From Humulus lupulus (Eukaryota; Streptophyta; Magnoliopsida; Rosales; Cannabaceae): DNA of 64,000 bases. The notes beneath the pieces were generated by a model, which saw only the letters and a program-made list of their open reading frames with translations, was not told the DNA's origin and made no database searches. Below, piece after piece: positions 56,571-64,000 of the stretch. The translations under genes and the position numbers were made by a program. Every line of letters starts with the position of its first letter. The stretch's first letter is position 1. The DNA lies in NCBI RefSeq assembly GCF_963169125.1, contig NC_084796.1:91310888-91374887 (forward strand), read 5' to 3'.

Positions 56571-57863
56571 TCAATTTTGATTCAACAAATAGACACTATT
56601 TATCCTCTTGACAAAAAGATTATCTTTCTTCTTGGCAATTGCCCAAACATTGTGACAGTATATTGCAGATTTCTCAGAGTTGGGGAGCAGACCCGCAGAA
56701 GAGGAGAATAGTTTCAGGCCTCTCAGCATAAGAAGGATTGAAACATAGTCTCCATTACAGAAAATAAGAAGATCGTCCGCAAAACATAAGTGATTCAACT
56801 TCAAATTGGAGCATTTATCGTGGTACTTGAAACCAGTCAAAGATCCCACCTTACTCATAATTCGGGACAGGTATTCCATTCCAAGAACAAACAACAAGGG
56901 GGAAATGGGATCCCCTTGTCTAAGACCTCTTTTTGATGCAAAGAAACCATGTAACGAACCATTGAGAAGAAAGGAGAACATGGGAGTTTTAACACAAGCC
57001 ATTATTAAATCTGAAAAGTTTTGAGGAAAATCAAAAGTCTTGAGCATCTCTTCAATGAACCCCCATTCTATTGTATCGTATGCTTTCCTTAAGTCAATCT
57101 TGATCATACAACTAGGTTTGCAATTTTTCCGCCCATATAATCTCACCAAATCCTAACACATCATGATATTATGGGCTATGTATCTACCATGTACAAAACC
57201 CCCCTGGTTTTCAGCAATTAAATCAGGAAAAACTTGTCTCAATCTCGAGCAAATCACTTTTGATGCAACCTTGTAAATCACATTGCAGCACGAGATTGGC
57301 CGAAAATCACTCACACTTCGCGGACAATTAATCTTAGGAATAAGCGTAATGGTAGTAGCATTAATTTCCTTGAGAATTCTACCTGAAGTCAAAAAAGAAA
57401 GAACTGCAGTTACCACATCAGACCCAACCAAATCCCAGTTGTATTGATAAAAACTGCTTCCAAAACCATCAGGGCCTGGGGATTTCAATCCAGGAATAGA
57501 GAACATAGCTTCTTTGAACTCCTGTGCTGTGTACTCGGCTTCAAGGATGCTGGATTGTATCTCAGAGATTTTTGGCCCAAGATTAATAATGTTCTGCTTC
57601 ACCCGATATCTGTTTAACATCTCAGTGCCAAGAAGTTGCTGATAATAATGTAGAAATGCTTCCTGGATAGCACTAGGAGTATCACACCAGTTCCCCTGTT
57701 CATCTTCTATCGTATAGATTCAGTTTTGAAGCCTCCTTGCCCGCAGAGAAGCATGAAAGATTGCTGTATTTTCATCTCCATTGTTAGCCCAAGAAAGTTT
57801 AGCTTTCTGAGCTAGAAAAAGAGAGTACGCCTTGGATAATTTGGCATATTTCTCCTGAGCATT
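56571..57863 (-). pseudogene. LINE ORF2 reverse transcriptase, internally deleted
   Basis: RT landmarks: [112 protein letters not shown], catalytic [12 protein letters not shown]. After [15 protein letters not shown] the frame passes straight to [14 protein letters not shown], which belongs just before the zinc-binding domain. The usual stretch of roughly 150 residues between them is missing, apparently an in-frame deletion near 56650. One in-frame stop at 57150-57152. Confidence 0.88.
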
Positions 57864-58858
57864 CTATTCCTCAACCTGCAATCGAGTATCATGGGGATCT
57901 TTACTCACTTTTGTCTGCAATTCCATCATTTCCTCCTTACCAACCATTTTTTCTTTGTGTAAATAATTGAAACCTTCTTTGTTAATCCGCCTAAGGATAT
58001 GCTTCAAACGCTTAAGTTTCACTGTCATTTTGTACATATCAGAACCAGCAGCTCTTTCCTGCCAACTTTTAGCAACTCTTTCGCCAAAATCATCTGCATC
58101 TTTCCACATTCGAAAATATCGAAAAGGCTTTTTTTCCACTAATTATATCTTGGTATAATGAAACCAAGATGGGACTATGATCAAAACAGCCCTCAGGTAA
58201 GAAAATTGCCTCCGAATGTTGAAAAAAGTCTGCCCATTTAGAATTAACCAAGGCTCGGTCAAGTTTAGAGAAAACTCGAACCTCTGGCTTTTGTTTATTA
58301 TTCTAGGTATAAAAAATCCTAGAATATTTTAGATCTTCCAATTGGCACCTTTCCACACAATCTCGAAATTTTTGAGTAGGACTTTTAGTACATCTTCTTC
58401 CCACTCTTTCATTAGAGAACATGATATCATTAAAGTCACCCATAATTATCCAAGGCCCCTGTATTTGTGTTGAAATCTCCTCCAAATCTACCCATAGTTG
58501 AGCTCTCTTCTTATCTTCATTAAAACCATACACAAATGTAACGTAAAACCTGTCTTGTTTCTGTCTCGAGTGAACAACACAATGAATTAATTGAGCTGTA
58601 CATAGTCTAATATCAACAGTAAACAAATTTGGCAGCCATGCTACAACTATCCTCCCTTTGTCAAGCCAAGGATTATTATTTGTAAAACACCAATTCGGAA
58701 ATAGACTAGAGTATAGAGAACCCATGCTTTTATTCTTTACCTTAGTTTCAAGGAGACTAACTAGCGCAACTTTTTTAGAAAAAATCAATTGCTTGATTTC
58801 TTGATGCTTTTATTGGCTATTAATCCCCCTAACATTCCAACAAAGGATCTTATCCATT
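57864..58858 (-). pseudogene. LINE ORF2 AP-endonuclease and linker
   Basis: Starts MDKILCWNVRGINSQ at ATG 58858, then a stop before KHQEIKQL. LVSLLETKVKNKSMGSLYSS supplies the catalytic E, WIIMGDFNDIMFSNERVG the D/N pair, and FDHSPILVSL (about 58170) the DH motif at the end of the nuclease. A linker MEKKPFRYFRMWKDADDFGE leads to RT. Stops at about 58810 and 58303 and a shift near 58140. Confidence 0.88.
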
Positions 58859-58874
58859 GGAAGTAGAGGGATCT

Positions 58875-58890
58875 CCCCCCCCCCCCCCCC
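58875..58890 (+). repeat. C16 homopolymer between LINE ORF1 and ORF2
   Basis: Sixteen C in a row (G16 in the LINE direction) in the short gap between the two ORFs, about 20 bases before the ORF2 ATG. It may be real or a base-calling problem. Confidence 0.9.
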
Positions 58891-58958
58891 TTCCATATGA
58901 CAAATTAGACCCTCCTTCTCCTGACTTCCCAGTAAATCAAATCTATTAGCCACCTTAG

Positions 58959-60194
58959 TCACAACTGGTACATCTTCCTTGCTACTCTTTTCCCCTTCTC
59001 AACTCTTTGAAAACACTCCTTATCCACTTTCGGAACCATTGTCTCCATCTTATTCACTTTTTCTTTAGGAACCCATTGTTGCTTCTCTGTTTCCTTCTGT
59101 ATAGGCTTGTTCCTCCAAAGCTTAGTTTCATGTCCCAAACCTGAACAGCTATAGCAAACTAGAGGCAACCATTCATACTTCACTTCCAAAGCAATGTCAC
59201 GATCAAAATCATCCGTAAATGATATTGAAACAGGAAACTCTTGAGCAAAGCTTACCTCTATTAACACACGGGGATACATCAGCCGATCCCTGTGTTTGGT
59301 AATATTGTCAACTTGTAGAGGTGTGCCAATCTGCCCAACAATCTTGAATAAGGATTTTTCCCCCCAATATTGGATGTCCAATCCTTTTAATTGTATCCAA
59401 GTCGGCACGCTAGTAATCTCATCTTTAGAAAAATCATCTATCGGGTTCCATGGTTTCATAACCACTAGTTTCCGATCGAAGAATATGTAGCCTCCCTGTA
59501 AGACCTTATCTCTTTGCTCCATATTCTGAAATCTAATGATAAAGATCCCCCGAGCAATCAATCCCACCTTAACAACAGCCTCTTTCCACATTCTTCTTGC
59601 AAAACTGTCAAGAATATTAAGAGGCGGATTGACTCCCATTATATAGCAAACTATCGATGGTTGCCAATAGTTAACCTCCTCTGCAATATCATCAAAGGTT
59701 ATTTTCACTTTAGAGCTAGTACCTCGCTTCAAATCACCATCACTGCCAGGAGCATTCAGAAAATCGCCTTTCTCTTTCATCAGACCCATACCACTCTCGC
59801 AGGCAATAACCTCTTGACAGTCACCCTTCTCCTTTGTCGATCCAACAAAACAGGATTCTAAATTCTTAACAATGTTAGATCGCAAAATCGGAGGAGAAGT
59901 TTTCTTACTCGAAATTACATCTTGTGTCGTGCGATTCGCTATCGTTAACTAGTCAGAGAAGTCTTGTCGAATCTCACTTCGTTTCCTGAAAATCTCCTCC
60001 GTCTCTTCTGGAGAGTAAAGCTTCTCCACCCATTGTTCATCCGCCTCCTTCTCTTCATCAACTTCCAGCTCTTTCACACCTAATACCTCATCCATTGATC
60101 TCGTTTTGATGATCCTATCAGAAGATGATGGACCAAATTTCTTAGATTTCGGCTTCAATTTGGTTTTTTCGGCTGCCTTCACTCCTTTCGCCAT
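58959..60194 (-). pseudogene. LINE ORF1 (gag-like, DUF4283 type with CCHC remnant)
   Basis: One frame from ATG 60194 (MAKGVKAAEKTKLKPKSKKF) to 58959 with a single in-frame TAG at 59949-59951. Core: KITFDDIAEEVNYWQPSIVC, YIMGVNPPLNILDSFARRMW, VGLIARGIFIIRFQNMEQRD, FDRKLVVMKPWNPIDDFSKD, SVPTWIQLKGLDIQYW, as in plant L1 DUF4283 proteins. The knuckle YEWLPLVCYSCSGLGHETKL ends in W where C is expected, so zinc binding may be lost. Confidence 0.9.
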
Positions 60195-60262
60195 AGCTCC
60201 GGTGAGACACTGAAGGAGAGAGAGAGAGAAAGAAAAACTTTTCAGGATATTGTGTTTTTCGT

Positions 60263-60295
60263 AACATTAGTCTTCTTTTCTCCTCTCTTACTTGG
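60263..60295 (-). pseudogene. copia G gag sliver between LINE and gypsy I
   Basis: Minus strand reads SKRGEKKTNV, overlapping in sense with KKTIVAAAD on the other side of the LINE because of the 12-bp duplication. CTTGG at 60291-60295 should be the left target duplication of gypsy I. Confidence 0.65.
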
Positions 60296-62222
60296 TGTAA
60301 TGACCCGACTAACTTAAAGACATCGGACCATTAAAAACTACTAAGACATAACTACAATTTTCGAATACATGCATAAAATAATAGAATTTTATTATAAAAA
60401 TAAAAAATACGGGATCCTATTATTATTACATAAAATCATAAAAAAAACAAAACCTTTAATTAATTATTCAAATAATAAATGTGGAAAAACATAACTACAT
60501 AATTAAAAAGACTTGAAAGAAAACGTCATCCTCGATCTTTCCTTCATTCAGTCCTCGCCAAATACACATGCCAAAGCTGCCATGAATCCATCTTTCCTTC
60601 CAAGCTTATTTTCCTACACCATCTAAAATAAAAGGGAATGAGCCTAATGCCTAGCAAGGAAAATCTAGTAAAACATATCATAAATCATAAGACTAAAAAC
60701 ATAAATCATAAAATGTATGACGTAAAAACGTAAATCTTAAAACATAGGACTACAATATTAGTGGCCATTAACTCATTACCGTAGTATGTGATAGAAACCC
60801 TCTAAGTCCTCATGCTACTATTCGAGGTAGGTTTAAACACAATATAGTATATGATAAACCATCTAGGTCCTCTTGCAACTATTTCAGGTAGGTTAAATCA
60901 TAACAATAGTCTACGATAATGATAAAAATCTTGGGATTTGCGTATTTGCTATCTAAGCAACAACATTTCCCAAGAGACTACAACATAAAACATATACATA
61001 CATACTTACATACACATATAGCACATAAACATAATCATAACACATAAAATGTAAACTATTTTCTTTACCATAAACCAGAATATTGGAGACAAGAGTGGGA
61101 TTGGAAACTCCTAAAGCCAAACAGTAAGTCCATAAGTTTTCTAAAGAAATGAGGATGAAAAGAAGATCTAAACCATCAAGATAAGAACTTACAAAAAATC
61201 TTAAGTTTCAAGAAACTCAAACACCTAATCAAAAGCCATTATAACAAGTTAGGATCTAAAAAAAAAAAAAAAAAGAGGAACTATAAGGAGCTAAACCTGA
61301 GGATAAAGAATACCTTGGATAATTAGAACTTCAATCTACACCACAATACCAAAATATCACTCTATTTTACTTCCCAAGTGTTTAGAAAAGCTTGGATTGG
61401 AAAGCTTTTAACCCCAAAACCTTAGTGTTTCTATCTAGAACAAACTTAGCAACTTGGAGGCTTTGAAGAATACTTGAATGATGATGCAAATGGCTGAGTT
61501 AAAGGTCCTATTTATAGAGTTCAAGGAGTGAAACTAACTCCTTTTAAAATGAATAAAAATTGAATTTTCTACTCAACAGATGCTCAGAACTCGGTCAAAA
61601 ATGTTCAATTGAAAGTCCAAGTCATTGAGGGCTGTTTCTAGCTCAGATTCCACGGACTTTCAAAATATGTGTGTGGAGCCAATACATCGCCTCCCCCATA
61701 TTCCTGAGCCTCCGTGGTTTTGTTTGTGCGAAGTCTATGTGTTTTTTGTATCAATCATAGGCGATATATTGACCCTATAGCTGTGATATATCGGCATACG
61801 TTGATATATCAAACACGATTTTGCACACTTTCAGCACACTTGAATTTGTTTAAACCACTTTGATTGAGTAAAACGTGATCCTAACTGCTGAGGGAAGATT
61901 CTAGACTTCCTAGGTTTATCCTTGATTAATTTATTCATCTAAAATCCTTAAATCCATAATAAACATACATGTGACAACTGTCACATTCTTAATAATTCTA
62001 TCTAAACCTTAGGTTATAATAAACATCATTTCTAGGAACAAATATACTAATAAAACCTTATGTTAAAATTAATATTTATGAACTATAGGCTAAACTTATA
62101 AAATCCATAACTATCTCTATGAGTTTCCAACTAAATCCTGGCTTGAACCAATAACCACAAAAACTAAAATACTATAGCACAAGCTACTACTATCTAGCAA
62201 AGTAAAAATTTGAGACCCTACA
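60296..62222 (-). repeat. gypsy I 3' LTR (1927 bp)
   Basis: TGTAATGACCCGACTAAC to TTGAGACCCTACA. Shares GGGAATGAGCCTAATGCCTAG and, near 61758-61796, GGCGATATAT...CCCTATAGCTG...GATATATCGGCA with the young gypsy LTR, so the palindrome block is recognisable but degraded. A15 run near 61260-61274. Confidence 0.92.
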
Positions 62223-62235
62223 GTTCTCCCCTACT
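62223..62235 (-). other. polypurine tract of gypsy I
   Basis: Minus strand reads AGTAGGGGAGAAC next to the LTR, as in the related element at 10770. Confidence 0.75.
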
Positions 62236-62265
62236 TAAAAGAATTTCGTCCATGAAATTTACTTA

Positions 62266-62768
62266 CCAAACAATTCCGGATACCGTGGTCGGATGTCTTT
62301 CTCCAACTCCCACGTTGCCTCCCATTATGTACTATTACTCCATAAGACCTTGACTAACGATATACTCTTAGACCATAATTCCTTCATCCCCTTCTCTAGG
62401 ATGCTAACAAGTCGTTCTTCATAACTCAGGTGTTTCTGAAGTGCTAACATATCATACTTGAGAAGGTGGGATGGATCTGACACATATCTACGCAGCATCG
62501 AGATGTAAAACACATTGTGCCTAGCTGCTAGAGCTGGCGGTGGGGCTAATCTATATGCTACTGGTCCCACCTTATCAAATATCTCAAAAGGACTTATAAA
62601 CCGGGGACTAAGTTTGCCTTTCTTCCCAAACTGCTTCACTCCTTTCAGAAGAGATATTCTTAAGAAGACATAATCTCCGACTTTGAATTCCACATCTTGT
62701 TGCTTGGCATCCGCATAACTTTTTTGTCGACTCTGAGCAGTGAGCATACACTTTCTAATTAGCTCCAC
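62266..62768 (-). pseudogene. gypsy I integrase C-terminus with chromodomain-like tail
   Basis: SRQKSYADAKQQDVEFKVGD, YVFLRISLLKGVKQFGKKGK, LSPRFISPFEIFDKVGPVAY, HNVFYISMLRRYVSDP, VKVLWSNST then a stop at 62325 and WEATWELEKDIR-type tail. One nonsense change separates the chromodomain-like end. Confidence 0.9.
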
Positions 62769-62818
62769 TGCATCTTAAGCCTCTCTAACAGCTTCAGGTC
62801 CAAGAAGTTGTCTTTCTC

Positions 62819-63571
62819 CTACCACATCCCAATGTAACGACACTTCCTTCCATAAAGTAACTCATAGGGTGCCATACCGATCGTTGCCTGGTAGCTATTA
62901 TTGTCGGAGAACTCTATAAGTGTTAAATACTTACTCCATGATCCTCCGAAGTCTAGTACACAAGCGCACAACATATTTTCTAAAATTTGTATGGTACGCT
63001 TGGACTGTCCGTCGGTCTGAGGATGAAATGTTATATTGAGATTTAGCTTGGTACCCATGGCTTCCTGCATGCTTCCCCAAAATCTCGATGTAAACATCGA
63101 TCCTCTATCAGAAACTATGGTCTTAGGGATTCCATGCATTCGTACAATTTCTCGAACATAACTGTCTGCGTACTGGTTTGCAGTGTACGTAGTCTTGATA
63201 GGCAGGAAGTGAGTTGACTTGGTAAGTCTATCTACCACAACCCAAGCTAAGTTGTGTTGCTTATTTTTTCGTGGTAATCCTGTCACAAAGTCCATGGCTA
63301 TGCCTTCCAACTTCCATTCCAGAATACTAAGCGGTTGAAATAAACCTGTGGGTCGCTGATGTTCCGCCTGCACTTGCTGGCATATAAGGCATTTGGACAC
63401 ATATTCTACTACGTCTTTCTTCATTCCCGGCCACCAGCATCGTGTTTTAAGGTCGTGAGTAATCTTGGTTGACCCCAGGTATACTGAGTATAGGGTAGTG
63501 TGTGCCTCTTCTAAAATCTTCATCTTAATCCCAAAGTCATTCGACACACACACGCGGCCTTTATATCTCAA
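62819..63571 (-). pseudogene. gypsy I integrase core
   Basis: 250 open codons. Zinc-binding EEAHTTLYSVYLGSTKITHD and DVVEYVSKCLICQQVQAEHQ; catalytic MDFVTGLPRKN (first D), SDRGSMFTSRFWGSM (second D), NITFHPQTDGQSKRTIQILE, where the usual E of SERT is K, so the third catalytic acid is lost. It ends near YELLYGRKCR. Confidence 0.9.
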
Positions 63572-63577
63572 GAACCC

Positions 63578-63997
63578 CTATCCTAATATAGAGAAATATG
63601 CAGTCTTACCTTCTTTGACTGCAGCCATATCATATACCAATGTGTCATCATGCCCTTGCCCGATCCGTACATTATCTAGTAAACTCGACTGGATGGACAA
63701 GTTAGCCAGTTTACCCATGACTAGTTCTATTCCGGCATTAATCAGCTCTTGCTGTAGTGGTTTTTCAATTCTGGATAATGCTGCTAGATTTTTGTAACTC
63801 TTCCGACTTAACGCATATGCAACTACATTCGCTTTTCTTGGGTGGTATAGGATTTTGCTGTCATAATCCTTTACTAGTTCTAACCACCTGCGCTGCCTTA
63901 TGTTGAGCTCCTTTTGAGTGAAGAAATATTTTAAATTCTTGTGGTCCATATAAATCTCACACTGTTCTCCATAAAGATAGTGGCGCCAGATTTTCAA
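63578..63997 (-). pseudogene. gypsy I RNase H end and linker
   Basis: [60 protein letters not shown], then the linker to integrase. YTDHK is YMDHK and VVADALS is VVAYALS, the latter replacing a catalytic-site aspartate. It runs to the window edge. Confidence 0.88.
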
Positions 63998-64000
63998 TGT

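Larger units (their letters stand above)
55751..60262 (-). mobile_element. L1-type LINE (H), minus strand, inside copia G gag
   Basis: About 4.5 kb. Poly-A tail (T17 on plus, 55749-55765), ORF2 with zinc-finger, RT and endonuclease, ORF1 with a gag-like domain. Flanking words AACAATAGTCTT (55739-55750) and AACATTAGTCTT (60263-60274) differ at one base and form a 12-bp target duplication of the gag sequence. The copy looks nearly full length, but ORF1 has a stop and ORF2 has stops and an internal deletion. Confidence 0.9.
51864..64000 (-). mobile_element. copia G, minus strand, interrupted by LINE H and gypsy I; continues right
   Basis: The left (3') LTR is at 51864-52584. Coding pieces run right to left: gag basic region (55400-55750 and, beyond the LINE, 60263-60295), protease region, integrase, RT, RNase H. 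The LINE sits inside a 12-bp duplication of gag sequence, and gypsy I inserted 21 bases further into the same gag. The 5' part is right of the window, so no TSD can be checked; AGAAT at 51859-51863 is the expected left copy. Heavily decayed. Confidence 0.82.
60296..64000 (-). mobile_element. gypsy I, minus strand, continues off the right edge
   Basis: The 3' LTR at 60296-62222 is followed by a purine tract, integrase C-terminus, integrase and RNase H in the same order and nearly the same words as the gypsy element at 8885-18112. Same family, more diverged; its frames are longer (250 open codons for integrase). The other LTR and gag are outside the window. Confidence 0.9.

Noticed and set aside
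1..64000. tRNA, rRNA or other structural RNA genes
   Set aside because: I found no tRNA cloverleaf with A and B boxes and no rRNA-like stretch; tRNA-like words are primer-binding sites.

Overview
This is eukaryotic nuclear DNA from a plant, most likely a eudicot. It is AT-rich, has spliced exons with GT donors, and is packed with plant-type LTR retrotransposons (Ty1/copia including a Sirevirus-like element, and Ty3/gypsy), a plant L1-type LINE and miniature DNA transposons. I see no bacterial-type operon, CRISPR array, rRNA or tRNA gene. The only host-gene sequence I recognise is a decayed 5' part of a RAPTOR gene (TOR complex 1 subunit) on the minus strand at the left edge.

Layout. 1-2524: RAPTOR pseudogene and its upstream flank. 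2525-19433: a 5'-truncated Sirevirus-like copia element on the plus strand (integrase end, RT, RNase H, a separate ORF at the env-like position, multiple polypurine tracts, 3' LTR). It is interrupted by a solo LTR (2790-4015, TSD TCAGT) and by a structurally complete gypsy element on the minus strand (8885-18112, TSD ATACC, two 1885-bp LTRs that are almost identical). 19434-20400: gag start, primer site and LTR of an older minus-strand copia. 20818-36861: a Russian doll in which copia B (TSD TCTAT) contains solo gypsy LTR C (TSD GACTG), which contains copia A (TSD TAGTA). 37717-42582: copia E with LTR ends that are not TG...CA (TSD CAAAG). 42703-44183: a MITE-like element split by a second solo LTR (TSD GCGTT). 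44184-49063: gene-free DNA with an old gypsy LTR remnant and a 411-bp inverted-repeat MITE with a perfect 9-bp TSD. 49064-64000: another nest. Gypsy D (LTR plus start of gag) is broken by copia G, whose gag is broken in turn by an L1-type LINE (12-bp TSD, poly-A tail) and by gypsy I, which runs off the right edge.

Almost every pol gene here is broken by stops or frameshifts. The points that stand out are: a 155-codon intact ORF between the 5' LTR and gag of the young gypsy element, whose own pol is ruined; possible 3' splice sites immediately upstream of both extra ORFs (gypsy and Sirevirus); paired perfect 14-bp palindromes in the gypsy LTR; absence of a normal tRNA primer site in copia A and B; and non-canonical LTR termini in copia E.

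All element boundaries rest on direct reading of LTR termini and target-site duplications (TSDs). Family and lineage names rest on motif recognition, not database search.
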